Source: Aphelocoma coerulescens
Taxonomy: Eukaryota; Chordata; Aves; Passeriformes; Corvidae
DNA: 64,000 nucleotides
Assembly (NCBI RefSeq): GCF_041296385.1
Contig: NC_091019.1
Coordinates: 12,416,531-12,480,530, forward strand
Direction of reading: 5' to 3'
The notes below the pieces were generated by a model, which was not told the origin of the DNA, searched no databases, and saw only the letters and a program-made list of their open reading frames with translations. The position numbers were made by a program, and so were the translations under genes. This document shows positions 40,440 to 49,374 of the stretch, piece after piece. The first letter of the stretch is position 1. Each line of letters begins with the position of its first letter.

Positions 40440-43400
40440 CATTAACCCAGCAGACCACCTGGGCAGTATCTTCAGTTTCACAGTCGTTTGCAGGTGTGAT
40501 TGCCAAGGACGAGATCCTGAAGACAAGCGCAGGCTCTGCTGCTAGTCTGGAGTTTGTGGTGCGCTCTTATTCCACAAGAACCGGTGGCTTTTCAGGTGAC
40601 TGCTCTGGGAAGTTTGTGCCGGCAGGTGAACAGTCACAGCCCTGACAGCAGCCCAGGTCTGCATCCTGCCCCTGAGACCAGCACAGGGACGGCAGCAGCA
40701 TCCCCTGGGGCAAAACTCCAAAACTCCCCTCTGCCCTGCTCCAAATTTCAGCCACAAATGTCCCTGATATTTCTGCCATATGTTTTGCCACGTTCTCAGG
40801 TTATACCTGCACAAGCCCAAAATAAAAAAGAGCTGCTCGACGTGTGCTTCAGATCCAGACATACTCGCTGCAATCAAGGGGCCCCTTTTCCTGTTTCTGC
40901 AAGCTAAGGAAAGTCACCAAGGTGACAGGTAGCAGGCATGGCCCAGTGCCACACATCATTATGCAAATCTAGGGCTTAGAGCAACCTTGATAAATGGTGT
41001 GTAATGTACAAGTAAATAGCTAACATTTCTACTTCCTCTTTCTGTTTTTATAGAAACCCTTGGTGAGCATCCCAGAAATGGCACATATCCAGTTGGTTCC
41101 CGGTACCTTCAAGGAGCACTTTCTCTCCAATTAATTATATCCTTAAATTAATGGCTTCTGACAATAAAATATTTTGGACCCCCTTTCCCAATGAGTAGAA
41201 ATCCATTCTGGTTTTAAAAGGGTTAGGCTATGGGCTGTGCCAAGAAATTCCCTGGCAAACAACTAATTATGTCCACAGACAAAGTCTGACAAAGAAATTG
41301 CTTCAAGCCACAAGTCAGAGGCTTAACCATTGTTTGTGTGAAGTTACTTTTCAGCTGGAGATTGGGGTTGTTTGGGAGGGAATGTGGCTGGGAATCAGTG
41401 TCCTTTGTTCGGGACACAGGCGCTGCTTTAGCCAGCTTATGGAGCCATCCGTAAAATGGCCTCTTTGCTTTCACTTAACAGGATGGTGTTCACCTTTCTG
41501 CTCTGCTGAGCACCATTTCATGACTTCACAGCCCAGGAATTAAACCCAACGCACAAAAGCAGCTTTGCCAGCAATTGTCTGCAGATTAAATTAAATGCCT
41601 GTTCTCATACAGTGTATCTGAATTGTATCAGACCCGCTCCTCGGTTTACACACTTGTTCTGTCAGTAAGAGGAGGCTGCTGGAAAATGTTGCAGTCCTTG
41701 GAAGCCTGTCCGTCAGTGATTCGATGAAAGTGCTGGGGGTTCTGTGTGTTCAACATGATGTCAATTCTATTGTGTTTCATAATGAAAAAAAATAGCTTAG
41801 CCCGCTAGGAAAACACCGAAGTTTCTTAGTGGTGGCAGCTACTGCCACTAGCTCTACTTTATGCTGTGACTTCTAAATTCCCACTGTCATAGTGTTTGGG
41901 AGGTTGAAATTTTCATTTTATTTTTGTTCAAAATTTTGATCAATGAACAACGCTCAGATTTTTTTTTTGATTAGTTACATTTGTGTAGAATAATCCTGGC
42001 TAGTTTAAGACATGCCCTTTTCCTTTCACTTTTATGCATTATATTTTTACAAGTGGAGAGCATGAAGCTATTAATTTCAGGAAGAAAACATTTAAACATA
42101 ACACAATTAAAGAGCCAGTCAGTTTCTGCTGGGGTGGATTTATATATTTCTTTCTTCTGTTTTTATTTTCTCTTGACTGTATACTGTATAACTGAATTGT
42201 GCAACTGCTCCATGAATTCTTGACTCAGAATGTGCTGCAGCTTGCTTTTTGCTTAAAAAATTTATCTCACCACTGCCTGTCCAGCTGGTGTAGCTGATGA
42301 ATAACAGTTTGGGGCTCACCATCCCTTTTAAAATTTCACAACCTCTAATTTCTCATTAACAACAAGCTTCCTGGTTGCCAGAGTTATCCCACCAATCTTT
42401 CAAAGACCAGCACGTTGTCACATTAGTCAATATAATCCTTGCACAGATTCTGTAAAGATGTTACATCTGAAAGTCATCTCAAAACTTGAGTTTAGGGTCA
42501 TCATCAGTAAAGATGCAAAGAAAACATGGATGTACCTTCACATTTCTTGATGCAGGAGCCTCTGGGGAAAAGTTGATCCTAATGCATTCAGCCCCAGTCA
42601 GAATTTACAGATAACCCTGAACTGATTTTATGTTTGGGGTTTTTTTAATGAAAAATGCCAAAGACCTCTCCTTTCAGAAGGATAGTCTTTAATGACCAGA
42701 CAGCCTTTGGAGTGAGTGTTTTTTAACAATAAGGTTTTCATTCCTCCAAGTTTTAACATATTGTTATGAAACAGTTGATCAGTGGGATAACACTGAATCT
42801 TAAAGAGTGGGTCAAGAACTAAAGTACTATTTTGAACTGCACACAGCTTTCTAGTCAGAAAATTAAATGCAGGCTAATTGTCTTCTACTAATATTTTTTA
42901 AATAAAAGTATTAAATTTTGTTTAGTTGCATAAAATATGAAATTATTTGCTGAAGAAAAAATAACCCAACTCACAACACTTGAGGAGATATCTTGTGCCT
43001 GCAGCACCAGCTGCACAGCCTCCTTCCAGCACCTCATTTGTCTTCTCAGCCTGGCTTTGCCAAGGGTATCTGGTTAGGAAGCTGAAACTACCAGTCCAAT
43101 GAGAACTCGATCTAAAATGTTGTTACCTCAAATGCCACGGTATCAGGGCAGTACATACATATCCATACACGTTATCCCACACTAGACTTCACTGCCTTTT
43201 AATTTTTCTTTCTCTTTCTGCTGTTGCTAACATGGTACATTTGCTCCTTCCTGCTCAATCTCAGTCTGATTCAGCCTTTGTTTTCCCTTCACATGACCAG
43301 AACTCTCACTCAGGCCCTTATCATTTCATGTCTTGACAGCTCCAGTCATCTTCCTTCTAGTCTCAACAAATACTGGCTTGCAACATATGTATCTTTGAAA

Positions 43401-43825
43401 ATATTTTTCATCTTGTTATGCTGGTGTTCCATTGTTCCCTCTCTTGTACTGTGGATTATTTTCTTTAACATTCTAGACCGCACCTTACCATCTCCTATTT
43501 GCTTGCACTGCTGACTGTATGGCATCTGCAGTGCCAATCTCTATGGCCCTTTCAAGTGCCTCCAGCAAGCAGCTTTAAATTTCCCCCTGTGGTATTTAAC
43601 ATGTAGTATTAACTGAAAATCCCGAGTGCTATTTCATTGTCCTTTCATTCCTTCTTAATTGGAACCTCTAAATTGTGCTGCACTTTGACTAGATAATAAC
43701 AGTGCTTACCTGACACAACACTTCCCAAAGAATTCTTGGCTACTACCAAAGGGCACTGAATTCAACCAGCACTAAAGTCACGTGGCTCTTGTTAAATACA
43801 CCGAAGTCATATGGCTTAAGTGAAA
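40440..43825. other. Non-coding region between CR1 and the LTR element
   Basis: I recognise no gene. The part at 40.9-41.8 kb looks less decayed than its surroundings: octamer-like ATGCAAAT at 40,962, and an acceptor at 41,052 followed by a 32-codon open stretch, a stop and AATAAA at 41,163-41,168. It could be a conserved regulatory element or an unrecognised terminal exon. Nothing else stands out. Confidence 0.45.
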
Positions 43826-43831
43826 CTTATT
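43826..43831. repeat. Left target-site duplication of the LTR element
   Basis: CTTATT immediately precedes the 5' LTR, and CTTATC (46,106-46,111) immediately follows the 3' LTR. A 6-bp duplication with one mismatch fits class II (alpha/beta-like) retroviral integration and shows that both LTRs came in together. Confidence 0.75.
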
Positions 43832-44111
43832 TGTTGGGGTCTCCTCCCCCCGCCCCGGGAGCCCTGAGGGAGGCACGGGGTTTCCCTGCCCCTGGTCAGC
43901 CTCGTTCCCCATTGGTTGGTTTGTGTTCCCCGGCACGGGCAAAGCAGCTCGGCTCCTGTGACTGTGGCAGAGTCTCTCGGCAGAGCCCGGCCATGCGGCT
44001 GGGGAAATAAACATCTCTGAAACATCTAGCAAGAATCCGTCCGTATATTTGTTTCTTTTCCACGGGACTCCTGGTTTGATATAGGCGTGTTGCAGTATCC
44101 CCACTGCAACA
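43832..44111 (+). repeat. 5' LTR
   Basis: TGTTGGGGTC...CTGCAACA, 280 bp. U3 is C-rich with an inverted CCAAT (ATTGG, 43,911-43,915) and no clear TATA box. The polyadenylation signal AATAAA is at 44,006-44,011. The 3' terminus is a perfect 9-bp hairpin (44,088-44,096 with 44,103-44,111, loop ATCCCC). Compared with the 3' LTR I count about nine substitutions and two 2-bp gaps, all between roughly 43,894 and 43,976. The last 130 or so bases are identical. Confidence 0.95.
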
Positions 44112-44114
44112 TAA

Positions 44115-44132
44115 TGGTGGAGAATGCGGGCG
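44115..44132 (+). other. Candidate primer binding site
   Basis: TGGTGGAGAATGCGGGCG starts three bases after the LTR. TGG at this position is the expected complement of a tRNA CCA end. I could not match the remaining bases to a tRNA from memory, and the T-arm part looks atypical, so the primer is unassigned. Confidence 0.4.
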
Positions 44133-44162
44133 GAACGATCCCCGATCCCTAAGCGACTTTGT

Positions 44163-44168
44163 GTGAGT
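44163..44168 (+). other. Retroviral-type 5' splice donor
   Basis: TTTGT|GTGAGTAA lies between the LTR and the preferred start codon, where retroviruses keep their major donor. If used it would skip the Gag-like start at 44,229. A possible acceptor (TTCTAG) sits at 45,167-45,172, directly before the cold-shock domain, but no ATG follows in frame soon afterwards. Splicing is inference only. Confidence 0.45.
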
Positions 44169-44228
44169 AAACCCTGGAAACTTTGGATTCCTCTTCTTGG
44201 TTTTGTTTCGCTATTCCATATCTGGACT

Positions 44229-45617
44229 ATGGAAGAATCGTGGGAAATGGGGCTCTCTGAGCCACAGAAAAAAATGTATCTAGAAGTAAAAGGGATCCTT
44301 GAACAACAAAACAGAAAAGTATTGGAACCGGGAGATCTTGAACATTTTTTTATCTGGCTTTTCAAAGGGTTCCCCTGTATTTCTCGAGACTTACTTTTTG
44401 ATATCGGACCTCCTGGATATTCTCAGGAGTGTTACTGGAACGAGATCTGTGATAAGCTAAGCGATGGACGAGCGATAGAAGCTGTCCGTGGATCCTTTAT
44501 AATCAGTGACGCTCTTCAGGAGCATCTGTATGGTCCCATTACCCCTAAAGCAGAAGATCATACCTCTCCCGTGGCCGAGACCGCGTGGCGGCCACCCCAG
44601 GAGTGTATGACTGCAGCCGTGCCAGCGGAGGTGCCTGTGCTGGATGTGCCCGGCCCCCTCGGGAGCGCGCGCCTTATCGCGGACCCCATCCCTGTCTCAG
44701 GGTCCCCGGCCACGCAACCGCGAGTGAGGGAGCGACGCCGCAGGCGCCATGGGTGCCGTGGGCCACGAGCAGCCAGGAACCGGAGGTCAGCGTGGAAGCC
44801 CGCTCTGAGCATACGGCTCGGAGAGCCCTGTGGAGGGGGAAGCGGCGGTTTCCACAGCAATACGAGAAGCCGCGCAGTGCAGCGCCGAGCCGGAACGGGG
44901 CCGCTCTCGAAGCAGCGTGGAGTTTGCAGAGCGGAACCGCTCACGGGGTGTGGGGCCAGCGGCGATGGCAGCGCGGGGCCGTGCAGAGCCCAGACAGGCG
45001 CTGGAGCGGGGCCGTGCAGAGCCCAGACACGCGCCAGAGCGGGGCCGTGCAGAGAGCACAGAGCGGCCGCGGCGCGGGGGCCTGACCGAGACGTCGGAGT
45101 CAGCGAGGCGGCGGCCACGCGGGACCGGCACCCACGACAAACACGCAAGCATGTGATAGGAGACGTTCTAGCAACAAAAGTCACAGGAGCTGTGAAATGG
45201 TACAATGTAAAAAACAACTATGGATTTATAACACGAGATGATACAGGGGAAGATTTATTCATCCATAGAACTGCCATTAAAAGGAATAACCCTAAAAATT
45301 ACCTGCAAAGTGTAGGAGATGGGGAAGTTGTTCAATTTGATATAGTGCAAGGAAAGAAGGGTTTACAAGCAGCGAATGTTACTGGGCCTGGAGGTATTCC
45401 CGTCAAAGGCAGCCGTTATGCACAAAATTATAAACAATATCCATCCCAGGAGCTTCCCTACCCACAGCCTAATTTCCCCTTTTACCCTATACCCAATATG
45501 AACCCTTTCCTAAGTTTACCCTATCCCCAGTTTATTCCTAATCCGTTTTTCACTCCATGGCTTCCTTATACAGTTCCATTTCCCTACAATTCCTCTCCGA
45601 TGCCGATGGGGGGATGA
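44229..45617 (+). CDS. Gag-like matrix / basic linker / Y-box cold-shock-domain fusion protein
   Basis: The frame is uninterrupted from 44,124 to the TGA at 45,615. I choose the ATG at 44,229 (463 residues): it has A at -3 and G at +4 and follows the splice donor, while the ATG at 44,124 sits inside the primer-site region. Residues in this paragraph count from 44,124. About 36-145 form a helical, Trp-rich segment ([13 protein letters not shown]..., YWNEICDKL) resembling the matrix of class II retroviral Gag. About 185-345 are Arg/Ala/Gly-rich with 11-residue repeats. About 350-433 are a complete cold-shock domain: [12 protein letters not shown] (RNP1), DLFIHRTAI (RNP2), [27 protein letters not shown]. 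About 434-497 are a Pro/Phe/Tyr-rich tail. The domain binds single-stranded RNA/DNA in YBX proteins. TGPGG and KGSRYAxN look closest to YBX2. There is no intron, so capture from mRNA is inferred. Odd points: RNP1 has N where YBX has G, and the arginine-rich islands of the YBX tail are missing. Expression is unknown. Confidence 0.88.
   Translation: MEESWEMGLSEPQKKMYLEVKGILEQQNRKVLEPGDLEHFFIWLFKGFPCISRDLLFDIGPPGYSQECYWNEICDKLSDGRAIEAVRGSFIISDALQEHLYGPITPKAEDHTSPVAETAWRPPQECMTAAVPAEVPVLDVPGPLGSARLIADPIPVSGSPATQPRVRERRRRRHGCRGPRAARNRRSAWKPALSIRLGEPCGGGSGGFHSNTRSRAVQRRAGTGPLSKQRGVCRAEPLTGCGASGDGSAGPCRAQTGAGAGPCRAQTRARAGPCREHRAAAARGPDRDVGVSEAAATRDRHPRQTRKHVIGDVLATKVTGAVKWYNVKNNYGFITRDDTGEDLFIHRTAIKRNNPKNYLQSVGDGEVVQFDIVQGKKGLQAANVTGPGGIPVKGSRYAQNYKQYPSQELPYPQPNFPFYPIPNMNPFLSLPYPQFIPNPFFTPWLPYTVPFPYNSSPMPMGG
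44971..45060 (+). repeat. 33-bp in-frame tandem repeat in the linker
   Basis: GAGCGGGGCCGTGCAGAGCC-type units of 33 bp occur at 44,971-45,003, 45,004-45,036 and 45,037-45,060 (last partial), nearly identical. Being a multiple of three, they add the 11-residue motif [22 protein letters not shown] without breaking the frame. They extend the basic linker between the Gag-like part and the cold-shock domain. Confidence 0.9.
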
Positions 45618-45635
45618 AAAGGGGGAGGGAAGGAA
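45617..45635 (+). other. Polypurine tract candidate
   Basis: AAAAGGGGGAGGGAAGGAA directly follows the stop codon and has the form of a retroviral plus-strand primer. It lies about 195 bp upstream of the 3' LTR instead of touching it. The bases adjoining the LTR (AAAATAAAACGGGTGAGA) are a weaker alternative. Confidence 0.4.
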
Positions 45636-45829
45636 CCCTCTCCTGCCTCAGTTTCCCCACAGGCATGTCCAGAGAGTTCTGTCTCCCTTCTGTCAGCCCT
45701 AAGATGTTCCACAGAATCTGTTTGGACATTTAAAGACTCAGGAGGGTGGCTTGTTTTGTTTTGAAACTGTTCTTGTTATGTTTATCCAATTGTCTTCATT
45801 CTCCTTTTATTAAAATAAAACGGGTGAGA
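45636..45829 (+). other. 3' non-coding segment of the LTR element
   Basis: About 190 bp between the purine tract and the 3' LTR with no ORF. It starts pyrimidine-rich, turns AT-rich, and ends in an A-rich stretch and ACGGGTGAGA before the LTR. It may be residual retroviral 3' sequence or a trace of the captured mRNA's 3' end. Confidence 0.5.
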
Positions 45830-46105
45830 TGTTGGGGTCTCCTCCCCCCGCCCCGGGAGCCCTGAGGGAGGCACGGGGTTTCCCTGCCCCTGCTCAGCCT
45901 CGTTCCCCATTGGTTGGTTTGTGTTCCCCTGCGCGGGCAAAGCAGCTCGGGCCCCGACTGTAAGAGTCCCTCAGCAGAGCCCGGCCATGCGGCTGGGGAA
46001 ATAAACATCTCTGAAACATCTAGCAAGAATCCGTCCGTATATTTGTTTCTTTTCCACGGGACTCCTGGTTTGATATAGGCGTGTTGCAGTATCCCCACTG
46101 CAACA
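45830..46105 (+). repeat. 3' LTR
   Basis: 276 bp, colinear with the 5' LTR, TGTTGGGGTC...CTGCAACA. It carries the same inverted CCAAT (45,909-45,913), AATAAA (46,000-46,005) and terminal hairpin (46,082-46,090 with 46,097-46,105). In the provirus this copy would supply the polyadenylation site. Confidence 0.95.
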
Positions 46106-46111
46106 CTTATC
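46106..46111. repeat. Right target-site duplication of the LTR element
   Basis: CTTATC, matching the left flank CTTATT at five of six bases. The last base probably mutated after insertion. Confidence 0.7.
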
Positions 46112-46911
46112 CATTGCAGTATTGTGTGCTAAAACTTACCAGGAGAGTGCTGCAGCTGAATGTCCCATCCATATCAGTCCACCTAATGCTATTTCCTCTG
46201 AGTGCTGATTTCCATTACATCGCAGGACACTTACAGCTAGGCATTGCAGCATTGAATGGAGCAATACTGAAGCCCTGTTGGGGATTCTGGCATAAATCTC
46301 ACCTGAGAAAGAGAATTAGGTTTATATTTTCAAGGATCTAGAACTGTCCAATGATTAAAATAGGCAAATATTAGTATTTTCAAGGAAGTATAAGCAGCTT
46401 CTATAGTTTCTATATAATTTGCAGATTTCCCTTATTTCTAGCTCCCTCTCCTCAGTTTCTGCTTGCCTGTGAAATCCCACAATTTTGTAAGAGGCAAAAT
46501 ATTTGGGTGATGAGCAAGTGGAAGGGAAACTTACCTAATTATCTTCTTATGTATCACAGGGGCTTTGGGCTACTTTATTAGATGTTCATTAGTTCATGTT
46601 ACAGTTGATACCAAGTTAATCCTATTAGAATTTGGTATGTTACACAGCTTTGGAAGGGATAATGTGGGAGGCTTCTGGAAGGAGTAGTTTGTAGCCCTAG
46701 ATTGCTGTGGAAGATTTCTTACTATCTTCATTGCAAGCTGGGAGAAGGAAGCCATGGTGTCCTAGGGATCATGAAGGAGATTACATTATAACAGAAAACA
46801 ACAATATTTTTGTTAGAAGCACATGTACTACCACAAAACCAGCAATGCATTGAAGTAAATTTCCCAAATAGGGTGATGGCAACTTCCTAGATTGTTTGTT
46901 TTAGTTTTCAT

Positions 46912-46990
46912 CCTGCAGGACCAGGGAGATTGGACCAGATGCCCCACAGTGATTCCTTCCAACCTTACCCATCCTGTGATTCTGTGATTC
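46912..46990 (+). repeat. CR1 LINE 3' end fragment
   Basis: About 80 bp: GACCAGGGAGATTGGACCAG, the GATTCCTTCCAACCTTACCC block, then two CTGTGATT octamers. This is the terminal piece of a 5'-truncated CR1 with its sense strand on plus, and it has no coding content. Confidence 0.88.
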
Positions 46991-48144
46991 CTAAGTACAT
47001 ATTTCTTTTTCTAACCAATGACTGCATGATTCAGGAAATTATTTCCCAGATGCATAAACTTTAACTTTCCCTTCTGATTTAATTTTGAAGAGGGAATTGC
47101 ATTGAACTTCTCTTAAGCAATTTAGTTGAGATTTCTGTTTCATCTGGATGAAATAATCAGAGAAAACTGATTTTGGTTAATCACTAGTATGGCAGAGGAA
47201 ATTTTGATGCATTTAATTTGCAAGTGTGTAACTACTGTATGTCAGTGGTTTCTGATAACTTGTAATTGTGAAAAAGCCTAGAGAAAAATTAATTGGAAAT
47301 TTAAATATGCAGATAAGTATTGGATGAAGAGTTAGTATGGAAAGCAGAAATTAAGGAATACATGGCAATAAAAATGGTGGGATAAAGGCTATAAACATTC
47401 CCATGTGTTTAATTACTAAGAAATGCGGTCTGTTAATAATCTGCAAAGCTTTTATTGTATTCTGAGAGTATGCAAAACTGCATTAGAAAGTGTTTGGATA
47501 CAAATTTAGCATATTTAAAGAAACATTCCTGAAAGAATATTTGGAATTCAGAACAAAATTTCTAGACAATGAGATACCTGTAAGAAGGACGTCTTGTGAA
47601 ATGGACCTTATTAAGCTTGATCACCACAAAATAAAAATCCAATTAAGGCATTGAAAAGATAAAGAAAGACCATCTGTGAGGGAATTTGCCACAGATCTAA
47701 TGATAAGTTAATTTTTCAGATAAAGTGGATACTTTGCAGGGGGTGGAGTAGAGAAGTTAGAAATCATTTTAGATTGCATTTTTGCCAGGAACATGAGCAA
47801 ACTGGATAAAAGCAGTGGAAACAATGCTTGTAGGTCAGTTTAACATAAAGGTATGAACACATCCTTTCTTTCTAGATAGTGACATTGCATTCCCCCTTGT
47901 TTCTGAAAGTGCCTGGAGTTGGGGAGGTGTATTTCTTACCCTGAGGTAAGAAATTACCTGTTTTCTAACAGCCAAAAGTGACCATAAACACTAAACCATT
48001 TTGTCCCAGAGATTATATTAGTGTGCATAGCATAAGGTTTCGTGTGGTGGAGCAGAGGTAGCTCTTGCATTGCTTAATTGGAGAGTGTTTTCTACTGAAA
48101 ACCTGCTGAGTTAATCTTGTACAAACAGAGGTAGATACAGTTTA

Positions 48145-48170
48145 TTTAATTCATTTTTTTTCAGGTAAGT
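48145..48170 (+). other. Zero-length exon / recursive splice site motif
   Basis: A T-rich tract ends in TTTTTTTTCAG|GTAAGT, so a perfect 3' splice site is fused to a perfect 5' splice site at 48,161-48,170. This matches the consensus of recursive splicing (ratchet) points in very long introns. Use depends on a plus-strand transcript crossing this point, which is not shown here. Confidence 0.4.
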
Positions 48171-49309
48171 GTTCAGATTCTTGTAATAAATCCTTAACCA
48201 AGAAAAGCAGGTTGTAAATGTGTAAGTTCAGAGAGAATTAATTAGGCACAAGGTTGAGTGGTGATTAGAGGGCTTCAGATGGCCTGGTATCACAGGATCT
48301 CCTCATGGCCCACTCTGTTACTGTGGCTGCACTAATGAGGCTGCTGACAAAACCAAAGACATTGGTTTAGAACTCAGCCTGGGTTAGGTGAAGGTAATAA
48401 TGTGGTATTGTAGTGCTTTCTAAAGTGCTGAGGTTTGCCCATGCAGATTGATAAGTCATGTAAATAGCTCTTCTATTTGTAGATGAAAAGGTTCCAAAAT
48501 TGCCCCATTTCTAAAAGTATGAGACTTTCTCATCACAGAAATCTTTGATCCTGTGTATTTTGTGTGAGCAGCTGTGTTCAGCATGATCAGGACCAGTAAC
48601 TCTCCTGAATGTTATTCAGATGTTCTCTGTCTGAAGCTGATCAGGAAAATTAAAGGTATTAGGACTATGTATGTCATGGAAGAATTTTAAATCCCACCTC
48701 TTGTCTTACATCCCCTTCTCTTCAGTGCGCTTTACTAAAGAACTTTAACTGCTTTAGCTTACATTAACATTGTGTATTTCTGCAGCAAAGAGCTTGCTGT
48801 GTGATTCTGTGTTCTGTAATCAAGATAAAAGGACTTCAAAAGCACAAGTAGGAGGACCCTGCTATGGGGATAAAGGATGATAAAATATATTCTACAAGGA
48901 ACTTATGCATGATAATAAACATTGAGATACTTCACCTCTGTATATAAAATCAATATCTTTCTGAGCAAATCATTCTAATTTTTAATGATATTAATTAAGC
49001 CTACATGCATCCCATTTCCTCCCCCCGCCCTTTTTTTTAACTTCTGTAGTTATATTATTTCAAAGGTGGCTCTAAATACGTCCCAGACTTTGTAATTGAC
49101 TTCTTTATTTTATCTAACCTTTTCAGGTATAGTTAAATATGTTTTCTGTGCTAGTCAAGACTGTAGGTGCCACCTGCCACAGCAGGACTCATAACTAATC
49201 CAGTATTTGCTCATCAAGTGAAAAAATTTAGTATTACTGTAAAGTAAGCTGCTTAAATACTTTGTTTCATCCATCTGCTCTTTTTTTTTCTTTTCTTCTC
49301 AAAATGCAG

Positions 49310-49374
49310 GCACATCCAGATCACAGCTACTTTTGATCCTGTCAGCTACTGAACCACATTTAACAGAGAGAGAG
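49310..49374 (+). other. Candidate internal exon (65 nt), gene unknown
   Basis: A long pyrimidine tract (49,281-49,300) and TGCAG precede 49,310, and GTATGT follows 49,374. Of the three frames only one is open across the exon; it enters after two bases and reads TSRSQLLLILSATEPHLTER then E. I do not recognise the peptide. It could be coding, a 5' UTR exon or part of a long non-coding RNA. The acceptor is strong, but a single 65-nt exon can arise by chance. Confidence 0.3.

Larger units (their letters stand above)
43832..46105 (+). mobile_element. LTR-flanked endogenous retrovirus carrying a Gag-like/cold-shock-domain fusion gene
   Basis: A 2.27-kb element bounded by two direct repeats of 280 and 276 bp. 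Both start TGTTG and end CAACA, with a 6-bp target duplication outside. In order it holds: 5' LTR, a primer-binding-site candidate, a strong splice donor, a single long open frame (44,229-45,617), a purine-rich tract, about 190 bp of 3' non-coding sequence, and the 3' LTR. I see no capsid homology region, CCHC knuckle, D[TS]G protease motif, YxDD polymerase motif or envelope. The element is therefore non-autonomous and would need a helper for reverse transcription and integration. The layout (partial gag fused to a cellular sequence, pol and env lost) is that of a transducing retrovirus. The intact ORF and roughly 3% LTR divergence suggest a fairly young insertion. Confidence 0.93.

Noticed and set aside
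43778..44365. 195-codon minus-strand ORF across the 5' LTR
   Set aside because: Antisense shadow of the LTR and gag-like region. A shorter version recurs in the 3' LTR simply because the LTRs are repeats.
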